From NCBI GenBank assembly GCA_013813125.1, contig JACCSH010000071.1, forward strand, positions 1-23,213: DNA of 23,213 nt, written 5' to 3'. The notes under the pieces were generated by a model. The model was not told the DNA's origin. It did not search any database and was given only the letters and a program-made list of their open reading frames with translations. Positions 10,670-18,952 of the stretch are shown piece by piece (the first letter of the stretch is position 1; every line of letters begins with the position of its first letter). Both the position numbers and the translations under genes were made by a program. The DNA comes from Nocardioidaceae bacterium (lineage in GTDB: Bacteria > Actinomycetota > Actinomycetes > Propionibacteriales > Nocardioidaceae).

Positions 10670-11815
10670 TCAGGCCTCGTCAGCGTTGATGATGCCGCGA
10701 TGGCCAGGCACACCGAAGGTGAGCAGCAGCGCAATTGCGGCCATCAGAGCCACACCCAGCGCCGACCACCTTCCCGAGAAGAGGCTGATGGCAACGACTC
10801 CGAAGGCGATCAGTCCGGTCCACAGGTACATCACCAGCACGGCCCGCCGCTGGGAGTGTCCGATCTCGAGCAGCCGATGATGCAGGTGCTCGCGATCGGG
10901 CGCGAACGGCGATCGGCCCGCCCGTGTACGGCGAAAAACCGCCATCACGAGGTCGACGAAGGGAACGAGCAGTACCGCGATCGGCAAGATGAGCGGCAGC
11001 AGCGTTGGCAGCAGGCTGGCGTCGGCGCCGTAGATGCCCCGGTTCAGAGTCCCAGCTGAGAACTGGCTGGTCAGGCTGATCACCGAGCCCGCCAGCATGA
11101 AGCCGATGAGCAGCGCCCCAGAGTCACCCATAAACATGCGGGCCGGAAAGAAGTTGTGGGGCAGGAAGCCGAAACACACTCCAGCCAACGCTGCGGTCAG
11201 CATCGTCGCCGTCGTCGCCTTCTCAGCCTGGTTGAAGACAACCAGCGCGACAGAGAACACAAAGAAGGCCACCGCCCCGATGCCGACCACCCCTGCGGCC
11301 AAGCCGTCGAGGCCGTCGACGAAGTTCACGGCATTCACCGAGACGACGATGAAGAAGACGGTGACCAACGTCGCCTCTGACCCACCCAGCGAAAAGAGCC
11401 CGAGGGCGCCCTCGCCGGGCAACGGCAGATAGAGCTGGACCCCTTGAACTACCACGACGCCCGCTGCCAACATCTCGCCGGCGAGCTTCGTCAACGCGTC
11501 CAGCTCGAACACGTCGTCGACAGCACCCAACAGGCAGACGACCGCACCGCCGAGCAACACCGCGAGGGCATCGCCGAAGATGAGCCCTCGCTCAGGTGAG
11601 TTGTTGAGAAAGGGCAGCTGGGTAGCAACGAGATAGGCGGCCGCGAGTCCGCCCATCATCGCTACTCCGCCGAAGTAGGGAATCGGGACTTCGTGCACGT
11701 CTCGGTCTCGCACTTGAGCGAACGCACCGAAGCGCATCGCGACCTCACGCGCCGGAACAGCGAGCAGATAGGTGACCGCTAGTGCGGTGAGGAAGATAAG
11801 AAGGTACTCGTACAT
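10670..11815 (-). CDS. WecA/MraY-family undecaprenyl-phosphate sugar-1-phosphate transferase
   Basis: This polytopic membrane enzyme moves a sugar-1-phosphate (probably GlcNAc-1-phosphate) from a UDP-sugar to the polyprenyl phosphate carrier, starting envelope polymer synthesis. The 381-residue protein has about 11 membrane segments. Family motifs are intact: GAVDDVFELD with Asp100-Asp101, NAVNFVDGLDG with Asn161, Asn164 and Asp167, the MGDSGALLIGF loop at about 229-239, and the histidine motif EHLHHRLL at 309-316. HLHHR-type loops fit WecA/TagO/Rfe better than MraY; the mycobacterial gene in this position is Rv1302 (rfe). The ATG overlaps the tsaC stop as TGATG. The arabinogalactan linker is the product in mycobacteria; here the polymer is unknown. 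Confidence 0.94.
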   Translation of the reverse strand: MYEYLLIFLTALAVTYLLAVPAREVAMRFGAFAQVRDRDVHEVPIPYFGGVAMMGGLAAAYLVATQLPFLNNSPERGLIFGDALAVLLGGAVVCLLGAVDDVFELDALTKLAGEMLAAGVVVVQGVQLYLPLPGEGALGLFSLGGSEATLVTVFFIVVSVNAVNFVDGLDGLAAGVVGIGAVAFFVFSVALVVFNQAEKATTATMLTAALAGVCFGFLPHNFFPARMFMGDSGALLIGFMLAGSVISLTSQFSAGTLNRGIYGADASLLPTLLPLILPIAVLLVPFVDLVMAVFRRTRAGRSPFAPDREHLHHRLLEIGHSQRRAVLVMYLWTGLIAFGVVAISLFSGRWSALGVALMAAIALLLTFGVPGHRGIINADEA

Positions 11816-12465
11816 CAGCTTCCAGCTGACTCGACGCTCGAGACCACCTCACGTAGTTGCTCGAGGCCCACCACGCCCTCTCGCACCACAATTAACGATT
11901 CTCCGGTGGCGTCGACCATGGTGGAAGGCTCACCGCCGGGCGTCGCACCTGAGTCGAGGTAGACGTCGACTGCCTCGCCGAGCATGGCCCTCGCTGACTC
12001 GACAGTGGTTGCGGGCGATTGGCCAGTGGTGTTCGCACTGCTGACAGCCAGTGGGCCGTTCTCGCCGATCAGGTCGAGTGCATCTGCTTGGTTGGGAATG
12101 CGAAGAGCGACGGTGCCTCTGCTGTCGCCCAGGTCCCAGCTGAGGCTGGTCTGTTGGCGGCATATCAGCGTCAGACCGCCTGGCCAAAATGCCTCTGCAA
12201 GCTGTCGTGCCTCGGGGCTGACGTTGGTGGCCAAGGCACCGAGAGTGTCAAGACTGGCGATCAGCACTGGCGTCGGCATTCGGCGGGTCCGCCCCTTGGC
12301 TCGCAACAGCCTTCTCACACCCGCTGGGTCGAATGCGTCAGCCGCGAGGCCGTACACCGTGTCTGTCGGCATCACCACGAGCCCGCTGCGGGTGAGTGCC
12401 GCATGTGCCTCCGCGAAGCCGGTTGCCCGCTGCTCGGGATCGGCGCACGAGAAGACATCGGTCAC
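11815..12465 (-). CDS. L-threonylcarbamoyladenylate synthase (TsaC/Sua5 family)
   Basis: TsaC/Sua5 makes threonylcarbamoyl-AMP from threonine, bicarbonate and ATP, the first step of the t6A modification at position 37 of ANN-decoding tRNAs. The 216-residue protein shows PTDTVYGL at 33-40, KGRTRRMPTPVLI starting at 57, AFWPGGLTLI, LRIPN and SSANTTG at 142-148, which are the substrate-binding landmarks. No extra C-terminal Sua5 domain is present, so it is the short TsaC form. The GTG at 12465 shares GTGA with the prmC stop (4-nt overlap); the frame runs open farther upstream, but that stretch lies inside prmC and lacks family features. Confidence 0.94.
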   Translation of the reverse strand: MTDVFSCADPEQRATGFAEAHAALTRSGLVVMPTDTVYGLAADAFDPAGVRRLLRAKGRTRRMPTPVLIASLDTLGALATNVSPEARQLAEAFWPGGLTLICRQQTSLSWDLGDSRGTVALRIPNQADALDLIGENGPLAVSSANTTGQSPATTVESARAMLGEAVDVYLDSGATPGGEPSTMVDATGESLIVVREGVVGLEQLREVVSSVESAGS

Positions 12466-13355
12466 GATGACATCGTGCCAGCAGAGCGCGACCCCCGCGC
12501 AACCCGGCGCGCAGTGACGAACCGTGGCCGGCCAGCCAGGTCTTGATGGTCTCGAAGCGACGTCCAGTTTCCGGTGGCAGCGAACAGTGCGAGCGCGGCC
12601 TCGCCCTGCACATCGGCATGCTCGCAAGCGACCAGCCCATCAGCGACGAGCAGGCGCGCAGCCACGTCGGCGACGAGGGCGATCATGTCGAGCCCATCGA
12701 CTCCTGACCACAAGGCGAGAGGAGGATCGAAGTCACGAGCCTCAGTTTCGACGTGCTCGTAAGCCGCGAGCGGAATGTAGGGCGGATTGGCCACCACCAC
12801 ATGCACCGCGCCGGCAAGGTCGTCGACGGCCACGGCGATGTCGCCAAGCCTCATGTCGACTCCCGAGCCGCGCGCATTGCGAAGGGCGAACCGGTGAGCT
12901 GCGGCGGAGAGCTCGACCCCCACCACTTTGGCCACGGGCACTTCAGTCGCCATGGCGATCGCCACTGCGCCGGAGCCAGTGCAGAGGTCCACCGCCAGGG
13001 GTGACGCCACCCCGCTCATCGCCAAGCGGTTGAGCTCATCGACGGCGACCCCGGCCATCACCTCGGTTTCGGACCGCGGCGTGAATACCCCCGGTCCCAC
13101 CTCGAGGTCGAGATAGCGGAATGCGGCAGTGCCGGTGATGTGTTGCAGCGGTTCCCGAGCGGCCCGACGCCGTATCGCTTGTCGATAGGCCACCACTGCC
13201 GATGCGTCGAGGGAGGACCGGGTCATGAGGCGGTTCTTCGGCAAGCCGAGCACCCAGGCCAGCAGAGCAGCTGCGTCATGCTGTGGCGACGCAACACCGG
13301 CACACTCGAGAGAACGCGTTGCCGTCGTGAGTTCGCGGCGCAGGTCGTTGCTCAT
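12462..13355 (-). CDS. prmC: Release factor glutamine N5-methyltransferase
   Basis: PrmC methylates the glutamine of the GGQ motif in peptide release factors with S-adenosylmethionine. The 297-residue protein has an N-terminal helical substrate domain containing [20 protein letters not shown] (67-86), then a Rossmann methyltransferase domain with the SAM loop [13 protein letters not shown] (122-134) and the catalytic NPPY at 190-193. The usual RPETE motif reads RSETE here (Ser95). The ATG overlaps the prfA stop by 4 nt (ATGA), so enzyme and substrate are co-translated. The last 25 or so residues are Arg/Ser-rich and probably disordered. Confidence 0.96.
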   Translation of the reverse strand: MSNDLRRELTTATRSLECAGVASPQHDAAALLAWVLGLPKNRLMTRSSLDASAVVAYRQAIRRRAAREPLQHITGTAAFRYLDLEVGPGVFTPRSETEVMAGVAVDELNRLAMSGVASPLAVDLCTGSGAVAIAMATEVPVAKVVGVELSAAAHRFALRNARGSGVDMRLGDIAVAVDDLAGAVHVVVANPPYIPLAAYEHVETEARDFDPPLALWSGVDGLDMIALVADVAARLLVADGLVACEHADVQGEAALALFAATGNWTSLRDHQDLAGRPRFVTARRVARGSRSAGTMSS

Positions 13356-14431
13356 GCGGGGGACTCGAGGGCCGCTAGCCGTTCCGCTAGGTCGGCGGCC
13401 ACGAGTGCGTCGATGACTGCCTGGAGGTCACCGTCCAGAATTTGGTCGAGATTGTGCGACTTGTAGCCGACGCGGTGGTCGGTGATTCGGTTCTCGGGAA
13501 AGTTATAGGTGCGGATGCGTTCTGAGCGGTCGACCGTGCGCACCTGGGACCGGCGAGCGTCGGAGGCCTCTGCGTCAGCCCGGTCCTGCGCCAGCTGCAA
13601 CATCCGGGAGCGCAGCACCCGCATTGCCTGGTCGCGGTTCTGTAGCTGGCTCTTCTCGTTCTGGCACGACACGACGATGCCGGTCGGCAGATGGGTGATA
13701 CGGACGGCCGAATCCGTGGTGTTGACGCTTTGGCCTCCTGGGCCCGACGACCGGAAAACGTCGATCCGCAGGTCGTTCTCGTCAATAGAGACGTCGACCG
13801 GTTCGGCTTCAGGCATCACCAGGACGCCTGCCGCCGAGGTGTGGATTCGCCCTTGCGACTCGGTCACCGGCACGCGTTGTACCCGGTGCACCCCGCCCTC
13901 GAACTTGAGCAACGCAAACGGCGCCTCGCCTGGATCAGGAGTGGCTTTCGCCTTGACGGCCACCGTGGCGCTCTTGATTCCACCTAGGTCGCTGATCGTC
14001 TCGTCGAGCACCTCCACCTGCCAGGCTCGCCGCTCGGCGTAGCGGCCATACATGCGGAGCAGGTCCCCCGCAAAGAGCGCCGACTCCTCGCCACCCTCAC
14101 CCGCTTTGATTTCGACGATCGCGTCCTTGCTGTCTATCTCGTCACGGGGAACCAGGAGGTGGCGCAAACGCTCCTCGAGCTGAAGTCGGCGTTCGTCAAG
14201 ACTGTCGGCCTCTGCCGCGAAGCTTGGGTCCTCGGATGCGAGCTCTCGAGCGGCACCGAGGTCATCGAGGGTGGCCTGCCACTCGCGATAGGCGCGCAGT
14301 ACCGCGGTCAGTGCGGCGTACCGTCGATTGAGTCTCCTCGACCGGGCCAGGTCAGAGAACATGTCTGGTTGGACAAGCTGATGCTCAAGCCGGGCATGCT
14401 CCTCGATGAGCCCCTCAACGGCTTCGAACAT
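13352..14431 (-). CDS. prfA: Peptide chain release factor 1
   Basis: RF1 recognises UAA and UAG in the ribosomal A site and triggers peptide release. The 359-residue protein shows the RF1 codon-reading tripeptide PxT as PVT at 188-190 within [16 protein letters not shown], and the catalytic loop [15 protein letters not shown] with GGQ at 232-234, the site that PrmC modifies. Length and domain order are normal. Both GTG (14434) and ATG (14431) are possible starts; the ATG is preferred because AAGG is then about 6 nt upstream. It lies 79 nt after rpmE, across a strong hairpin, and overlaps prmC by 4 nt. Confidence 0.98.
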   Translation of the reverse strand: MFEAVEGLIEEHARLEHQLVQPDMFSDLARSRRLNRRYAALTAVLRAYREWQATLDDLGAARELASEDPSFAAEADSLDERRLQLEERLRHLLVPRDEIDSKDAIVEIKAGEGGEESALFAGDLLRMYGRYAERRAWQVEVLDETISDLGGIKSATVAVKAKATPDPGEAPFALLKFEGGVHRVQRVPVTESQGRIHTSAAGVLVMPEAEPVDVSIDENDLRIDVFRSSGPGGQSVNTTDSAVRITHLPTGIVVSCQNEKSQLQNRDQAMRVLRSRMLQLAQDRADAEASDARRSQVRTVDRSERIRTYNFPENRITDHRVGYKSHNLDQILDGDLQAVIDALVAADLAERLAALESPA

Positions 14432-14466
14432 CACGCCCTTGTCTCTCGGCTGGGTAGATACGACGA

Positions 14467-14498
14467 CGCCGACCGCCTACACGAGGCAGGGGTCGGCG
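14467..14498 (-). terminator. Strong hairpin between rpmE and prfA
   Basis: Arms 14467-14474 and 14491-14498 (CGCCGACC / GGTCGGCG) pair perfectly over 8 bp. The helix continues as GCCT/AGGC (14475-14478 with 14484-14487) after a 3-nt bulge and closes a 5-nt loop. It starts 12 nt beyond the rpmE stop. No T-run follows. It may end a short rpmE transcript, attenuate transcription into prfA, or serve as an RNA processing point. Confidence 0.55.
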
Positions 14499-14510
14499 AC
14501 GGAAGGAATG

Positions 14511-14735
14511 CTACTTCGCTGCAGCGGCATCCCTCTTGGCATAGCGGGCCTCGAAGCGAGCGACTCGCCCGCCGGTGTCCAGGATCTTCTGCTTGCCGGT
14601 GTAGAAGGGGTGGCAGTTGGAGCACACGTCAGCGTGAAGACGGCCTTCGGTGGCGGTACTGCGAGTCGTGAACGTATTGCCGCACGTGCAGGTCACCTCG
14701 GTGTCCACGTACGCGGGGTGGATGTCTTTCTTCAT
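14511..14735 (-). CDS. rpmE: 50S ribosomal protein L31, zinc-binding type
   Basis: L31 sits in the central protuberance of the large subunit and bridges to the small subunit. The 74-residue protein is the C+ (zinc) form: Cys16 and Cys18 (CTCG) plus Cys38 and Cys41 (CSNC) form the metal site, and [19 protein letters not shown] (about 47-65) is the conserved C-terminal part. The ATG has AGAGGA upstream. The gene stands apart, with hairpins on both sides and a GGAAT-N18-GTT promoter match about 95 nt upstream, which suggests regulation separate from rho and prfA. No zinc-free paralogue is in the window. Confidence 0.97.
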   Translation of the reverse strand: MKKDIHPAYVDTEVTCTCGNTFTTRSTATEGRLHADVCSNCHPFYTGKQKILDTGGRVARFEARYAKRDAAAAK

Positions 14736-14829
14736 CGGTCATTCCTCTTGTCTCGGGGTCGCCGGGTCGTCATACGGACGTGCGACGTGAACCGGAACCA
14801 GCCGCAAGTGTGGCATCGCCTTCCCCCTC

Positions 14830-14855
14830 AACGCGAATCCGGGGGTGGGCATTCC
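14830..14855 (-). promoter_or_regulatory. rpmE: Candidate SigR/SigH-type promoter for rpmE
   Basis: On the minus strand GGAAT (14851-14855) is followed by exactly 18 nt and GTT (14830-14832), itself preceded by C to give CGTT. This equals the consensus of the thiol-oxidative-stress sigma factor SigR of Streptomyces and SigH of mycobacteria. As I recall, rpmE is among the described SigR targets in S. coelicolor. The predicted transcript would start near 14822, about 85 nt before the ATG. Confidence 0.6.
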
Positions 14856-14920
14856 GCTCGAGGGCGCATGCACGGTCGGATAGACGCACGCCCGGAGGCA
14901 CCGTCACCCTTGACATTCGA

Positions 14921-14941
14921 CGCCGGTGCATTGCACCCGCG
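14921..14941 (-). terminator. Hairpin directly after rho
   Basis: On the minus strand CGC-G-GGTGC, loop AAT, GCACC-G-GCG folds into an 8-bp stem with one G-G mismatch, starting 1 nt past the rho stop codon. There is no T-run. It could separate rho from the independently promoted rpmE. The rest of the 207-nt rho-rpmE gap holds the promoter candidate and leader and no other visible feature. Confidence 0.4.
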
Positions 14942-14942
14942 G

Positions 14943-16706
14943 TCAGTCGTCGTCGGACTCGCGCATGCCCGCGGCGGTGGGTGTCGTCTTGTTGACCTGC
15001 ATCAGGAATTCCATGTTGCTCTTGGTCGACTTGAGCTTGTTGATCAGCAACTCGAGCGCCTGCTGGCCGTCCAAGGCGGAGAGCACGCGCCGCAGCTTCC
15101 AGACAATCTGCAGCTCGTCTTTGCTCATCAGCAGCTCTTCTCGGCGCGTGCCCGACGCGACAACGTCGATCGCGGGGAAGATACGCCTGTCGGCGAACTC
15201 CCGACGCAGACGCAGCTCCATGTTTCCGGTGCCCTTGAACTCCTCGAAGATGACCTCGTCCATCTTGGAACCGGTCTCGATGAGCGCTGTGGCAAGGATT
15301 GTCAAAGAACCGCCGTCTTCGATGTTGCGCGCCGCTCCGAAAAACTTCTTCGGTGGGTAGAGCGCCGACGAGTCGACACCACCGGACAGAATTCGACCGC
15401 TCGCCGGTGCGGCCAGGTTGTAGGCGCGTCCCAGCCGGGTGATCGAGTCAAGCAGCACGACAACGTCGTGGCCGAGCTCAACGAGTCGTTTTGCCCGCTC
15501 GATTGCCAGTTCAGCGACCGTGGTGTGGTCTTCGGCGGGTCGGTCGAAGGTTGATGCGATGACCTCGCCCTTGACGGCACGCTGCATCTCGGTGACCTCT
15601 TCAGGTCGCTCGTCGACCAGGACGACCATCAAGTGACACTCGGGATTGTTGGTCGTGATGGCGTTAGCGATGGCTTGCATCACCAGGGTCTTACCAGCCT
15701 TGGACGGCGAGACGATCAGACCTCGCTGGCCCTTGCCGATCGGTGCCACGATGTCGATGAGGCGTGTCGTGAGCAAGTTCGGCTCAGTTTCGAGCCGCAA
15801 CCGGTCGGCTGCATAGAGCGGCAGCAGCTTGGAGAACTCAGCTCGTGCTGTCGAGACCTCCGGGGCGGCGCCGTTGACGGTGTCGATGCGCACGATCGGG
15901 TTGTACTTCTCGCGCTTGTCGCCGCCTCCTTCGTTCTTCTGCTTGACGGCACCGGTGATGGCGTCACCCTTGCGAAGCCCGAACTTGCGGACCATCGACA
16001 GTGCGACGTAGACGTCGTTGGGACCAGGCAGATAGCCACTGGTTCGAACGAACGCGTAGTTGTCGAGCAGGTCGAGGATGCCGGCGACCGGCACCAAGAC
16101 GTCGTCTTCACTGACCTGCGGTTCCGGCTCATTGCCCTCGCGTCGCCCTCCGCGGTCACGGTCGCGGTCGCGGTACCGGTCGCGGCTGCGGTTGCGCCGA
16201 CGGCTGTTGCGGCTACTGCCCCGGTCGTCGTCACGGTAGCTGTCGCGGCTCTGCCCACCCGAGGAGCCATCGCGGCTCTGCCCACCCGAGGAGCCGTCGC
16301 GGCTCTGCCCACCCGAGGAGCCGTCGTAGCTTGCGCCGCGGTCTCTGCTCTGACCGCGATCGCGGCTTTGGCTGGGGTCGCGGGTGGGCTGGACTTGATC
16401 GCCTTCTCGGTTCTGCGCTGAACCGGAGTCACTCGCATGACTTGCGTCCGCAGGGGATTCGGAGGGGACCGGTCCTGCATTGTTCGGCGAGGAGACTGAA
16501 GCCGGTGGCCGAGAACCGGACTGGTTGTTGATGGCCTCGATGAGCGCGCTCTTGCGCATGCCCGTCGTGCCTTTGATGCCGAGACTTCCCGCGAGCGCCT
16601 TGAGCTCGGGGAGCAGCATCGAGTTGAGGCCACCTGCCTTCTTTCGGCTTGCTACGGTGCGCGACTCGGCAACGGCAGCGGAGGTGGCTTCGGAGGTTTC
16701 TGTCAC
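14943..16706 (-). CDS. rho: Transcription termination factor Rho with disordered insertion
   Basis: Rho is the hexameric RNA-dependent ATPase that ends transcription. The 587-residue protein is far longer than the roughly 420 residues of E. coli Rho. A Rho_N helical domain is at about 31-62 ([16 protein letters not shown]). Residues about 63-200 form a low-complexity insertion rich in Ser, Asp, Arg and Gly, with three 9-residue repeats and RDR runs. The RNA-binding cold-shock-like domain begins near 203 ([24 protein letters not shown]), and the ATPase core has the Walker A SPSKAGKT near 333-340 plus [16 protein letters not shown]. Such insertions are typical of actinobacterial Rho. The GTG start at 16706 has GGGAAGGA upstream; an in-frame ATG at 16739 lacks a binding site. 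Confidence 0.98.
   Translation of the reverse strand: MTETSEATSAAVAESRTVASRKKAGGLNSMLLPELKALAGSLGIKGTTGMRKSALIEAINNQSGSRPPASVSSPNNAGPVPSESPADASHASDSGSAQNREGDQVQPTRDPSQSRDRGQSRDRGASYDGSSGGQSRDGSSGGQSRDGSSGGQSRDSYRDDDRGSSRNSRRRNRSRDRYRDRDRDRGGRREGNEPEPQVSEDDVLVPVAGILDLLDNYAFVRTSGYLPGPNDVYVALSMVRKFGLRKGDAITGAVKQKNEGGGDKREKYNPIVRIDTVNGAAPEVSTARAEFSKLLPLYAADRLRLETEPNLLTTRLIDIVAPIGKGQRGLIVSPSKAGKTLVMQAIANAITTNNPECHLMVVLVDERPEEVTEMQRAVKGEVIASTFDRPAEDHTTVAELAIERAKRLVELGHDVVVLLDSITRLGRAYNLAAPASGRILSGGVDSSALYPPKKFFGAARNIEDGGSLTILATALIETGSKMDEVIFEEFKGTGNMELRLRREFADRRIFPAIDVVASGTRREELLMSKDELQIVWKLRRVLSALDGQQALELLINKLKSTKSNMEFLMQVNKTTPTAAGMRESDDD
16242..16322 (-). repeat. rho: Three tandem 27-bp repeats inside rho
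   Basis: Units at 16242-16268, 16269-16295 and 16296-16322 are head to tail with one mismatch (A instead of G at 16269). They keep the reading frame and encode a 9-residue unit of the type GSSGGQSRD in the disordered insertion of Rho. Near identity at the DNA level, including third codon positions, points to recent copying rather than selection on the protein alone. Copy number may vary between strains. Confidence 0.9.
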
Positions 16707-16886
16707 GTGAGGTCCTTCCCACGTCTGGTGCGCAGCCATAGGTGCGCCATGAGGTAGCGGTGAATGAGCTCCTGCGGAACAGCGACATGGAGGGGTTGCT
16801 CCCAGCCACTGAGATCAAGAAGAGAAGAATTCCTGAGCGGCGGTGCAATCCGCTGGAGAGGATCGGCTACGTTGATGAACCGATGC
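16707..16886 (-). promoter_or_regulatory. rho: Long rho 5' leader
   Basis: If the promoter at 16893-16922 is used, the rho mRNA has a leader of about 180 nt. It contains a pyrimidine run in RNA (UUCUUCUCUUCUU, complement of 16817-16829), which could serve as an unstructured Rho-binding site for autoregulation. A reading frame from ATG at 16948 to 16703 crosses the leader and ends GTGA-overlapping the rho start, but its codon use (TTA, AGA twice, CTA, GTA) looks non-coding. Confidence 0.35.
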
Positions 16887-16890
16887 ACTA

Positions 16891-16906
16891 AGAGGTTAGC
16901 ACCTCT
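16891..16906. promoter_or_regulatory. Inverted repeat over the rho -10 region
   Basis: AGAGGT-TAGC-ACCTCT is a perfect inverted repeat with 6-bp arms and a 4-bp centre that covers the proposed rho -10 element. It could be an operator, or at RNA level a hairpin after the thr operon. Confidence 0.35.
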
Positions 16907-16922
16907 GGGACGGTGGTGTCGC
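16893..16922 (-). promoter_or_regulatory. rho: Candidate vegetative promoter for rho
   Basis: On the minus strand GCGACA (16917-16922, four of six -35 matches) and TAACCT (16893-16898) are 18 nt apart, and the -10 is preceded by TGC, an extended -10 element. It lies in the 265-nt gap after thrB. This gap holds no convincing gene. Confidence 0.45.
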
Positions 16923-16926
16923 ACCA
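16914..16926 (-). terminator. Small hairpin in the thrB-rho gap
   Basis: TGGTG-CGA-CACCA on the minus strand is a perfect 5-bp stem with a 3-nt loop, 45 nt after the thrB stop. It overlaps the proposed rho -35. It is weak and lacks a T-run, so only a tentative end of the aspartate-family operon. Confidence 0.25.
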
Positions 16927-16971
16927 GCCACTTCTTGGTTGCCTGCATGTCTGAGCCCTCGACGCCGACCA

Positions 16972-17883
16972 TCACACCAGATGGGCACCCCGAAGATCCA
17001 CCGCCAACTCTGCGACCCCCCACCCGGCAGGACACCAGCCGCTCAGGTCAATCGGCTTCGCCGCCGTACTCAAGGCCAAGACCGTGGGGCCGGCACCGGA
17101 GAGCACGGCCGCCTCTCCCACCGCTCTGAGCTGGTCGACCAGGTGAAGGGATTCAGGCATCGCGGATCGACGAAACTCCTGGTGCAGTCGATCCTCCGTG
17201 GCCACGAAGAGCTTGTCGGGGTGCATCGTCAACGCGGCGACCAGCAAGGCTGCCCGTCCTGAGTTTCTGGCCGCCTCGCCGTGGCCCACTGTCTCAGGCA
17301 ACAACCGGCGTGACGCCTCCGTCGGCATCGGATCGGGAGGAATGAAAAGCACGGGTCGCACTAGCGGGTTCACTGCCAAACTCACCGCGCCCGCGGTACC
17401 GGACTCTCCACCTTCGGCCACCCAGGCGACTGTGAGCTGCCCGAACAGACAAGCAGCTACGTTGTCGGGATGACCCTCGAGCTCGATCGCCAGCTCCAGC
17501 GCCTCAGCCGCCGACAGGCTTGCTCCATCGACGAGACCCTCCGCGAGCCTGAGTCCGGCCACGATCGCCGCTGAAGAGGAGCCGAGGCCGCGAGCTTGCG
17601 GAACAAAGTTGCGACACTTCACCTGCAATCCGGGCTGCGGCGCACGGAGGAAGTCGAAGGTCGCCCGCATCGCCCGGAGAACGAGGTGCCGCTCGTCTCG
17701 AGGCAGGATGTCTTGCCCTTCCCCCGAGATCTCCACGGGAACTGCTGACGAGGCGACGCTGGCCTGCACCTCGTCATACAGCTCAAGGGACAACCCGAGA
17801 CTGTCGAAACCGGGGCCGAGGTTGGCGCTGGTGGCCGGAGCTCTCACGGTTACGTTCCCAGCGACGAACTCAGTCCGGGTCAT
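16972..17883 (-). CDS. thrB: Homoserine kinase
   Basis: ThrB phosphorylates homoserine with ATP to O-phosphohomoserine, the substrate of ThrC next to it. The 303-residue protein is a GHMP kinase: the N-terminal [18 protein letters not shown] (13-30), the ATP-binding loop [11 protein letters not shown] (96-106), the EGHPDNVAA segment and the C-terminal [11 protein letters not shown] are all in place. The ATG at 17883 puts the family N terminus at the expected point and overlaps thrC by 14 nt; an upstream ATG at 17916 would add 11 residues and cannot be excluded. It is the last gene of the argS-lysA-hom-thrC-thrB run. Confidence 0.97.
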   Translation of the reverse strand: MTRTEFVAGNVTVRAPATSANLGPGFDSLGLSLELYDEVQASVASSAVPVEISGEGQDILPRDERHLVLRAMRATFDFLRAPQPGLQVKCRNFVPQARGLGSSSAAIVAGLRLAEGLVDGASLSAAEALELAIELEGHPDNVAACLFGQLTVAWVAEGGESGTAGAVSLAVNPLVRPVLFIPPDPMPTEASRRLLPETVGHGEAARNSGRAALLVAALTMHPDKLFVATEDRLHQEFRRSAMPESLHLVDQLRAVGEAAVLSGAGPTVLALSTAAKPIDLSGWCPAGWGVAELAVDLRGAHLV

Positions 17884-18952
17884 GGAGACCAGCTGCAGCT
17901 GCCGCCGCCTCGACATCAGCCCCGATGACCGTTTCGACGAGTGAAGCCTGGAAGTTCAGGGCGGTGTCGACGTCCTTGAGACCGTGACCGGTCAGGGTCA
18001 CGGCAATAATCTGCCCAGAATCGACCTCACCTGCTTGCGATTTGGCCAACAGTCCGGCGACGCCCGCCGCGGAAGCCGGTTCAACGAAGACGCCGTCCCT
18101 GGAGGCGAGCTCGCGTTGCGCTCTCATGATCTGCAGGTCCGACACTGCCTCGATGACGCCACCGGAAGCATCGCGCGCCTCTTCAGCGAGCAGCCAGGAG
18201 GCCGGGTTCCCGACGCGGATGGCGGTGGCGATCGTGTCGGGATGCGTCACGATCTGGCCGGACACCAGCGGCGCGGCTCCCTCGGCCTGGAACCCCCACA
18301 TAGCGGGCGTTCGCGATGACCGGCCGGCGGCTGCGAACTCGACGAACCCCTTCCAGTAGGCGGCGATGTTTCCGGCGTTGCCAACAGGAAGGACGTGGAT
18401 GTCCGGGGCGTCACCCAAGAAGTCGACCAGCTCGAAGGACGCGGTCTTCTGGCCCTCTAGTCGAAACGGGTTGACCGAGTTGGCCAGAGCCACGGGGTAG
18501 TTCTTCGCCAAGGCTTGAGCCAGCCGGAGACAATCGTCGAACGTCCCCCGGACCTGCACGATCCGTGCGCCGTGCATGACCGCCTGTGCGAGCTTCCCGA
18601 GGGCAATGCTGCCGTGCGGCACCAGCACGATCGGCGTCATGCCAGCCCTGGTCGCATACGCCGACATGGAGGCCGAGGTGTTGCCTGTCGACGCGCACAC
18701 CACCGCTTGGGCTCCATGTTCAGCAGCCATCGTCATCGCCACCGTCATTCCGCGGTCCTTGAACGAGCCTGTCGGGTTGGTGGCTTCCACTTTGAGCCAG
18801 ACGTCGCACCCTGAGATCTCGGAGAGCCATTCGGACTCAACCAGCGGGGTACCTCCCTCGCGCAAGGTGACGACCGAAACGTCGTCGCTGACCGGCAGCC
18901 AGTCGCGGTACTCCTCGATGACGCCACGCCACTGGTGGGTTGCGCCGGTCAT
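17870..18952 (-). CDS. thrC: Threonine synthase
   Basis: ThrC converts O-phosphohomoserine to threonine with pyridoxal phosphate. The 360-residue protein has the PLP lysine Lys65 in [11 protein letters not shown], the phosphate-loop type sequence [15 protein letters not shown], the PVGNAGNI loop and a normal C-terminal region. It is the short type of threonine synthase usual in actinobacteria. The ATG at 18952 overlaps the hom stop by 4 nt (ATGA) and has GGGAGCAGG upstream; an open extension to 19234 lies inside hom and is Arg-rich noise. It overlaps thrB by 14 nt. Confidence 0.97.
   Translation of the reverse strand: MTGATHQWRGVIEEYRDWLPVSDDVSVVTLREGGTPLVESEWLSEISGCDVWLKVEATNPTGSFKDRGMTVAMTMAAEHGAQAVVCASTGNTSASMSAYATRAGMTPIVLVPHGSIALGKLAQAVMHGARIVQVRGTFDDCLRLAQALAKNYPVALANSVNPFRLEGQKTASFELVDFLGDAPDIHVLPVGNAGNIAAYWKGFVEFAAAGRSSRTPAMWGFQAEGAAPLVSGQIVTHPDTIATAIRVGNPASWLLAEEARDASGGVIEAVSDLQIMRAQRELASRDGVFVEPASAAGVAGLLAKSQAGEVDSGQIIAVTLTGHGLKDVDTALNFQASLVETVIGADVEAAAAAAGLHDPD

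Noticed and set aside
14406..15554. A 382-codon plus-strand frame opposite prfA, rpmE and rho
   Set aside because: It crosses several certain genes and the intergenic gaps in antisense, with low-complexity Arg/Gly/His content and no family resemblance.
16242..16322. Tandem repeats as a CRISPR-like array
   Set aside because: No spacers, perfect head-to-tail units in coding frame, and no cas genes.
15633..16421. A 262-codon plus-strand frame opposite rho
   Set aside because: The Ala/Val repeats in its product are the complement of the Ser/Arg/Asp repeats in Rho; not an independent gene.
16703..16948. An 81-codon frame before rho as a normal protein gene
   Set aside because: Codon use includes several codons rare in this GC-rich genome, no family resemblance, and the proposed rho promoter lies inside it; listed as a leader hypothesis only.
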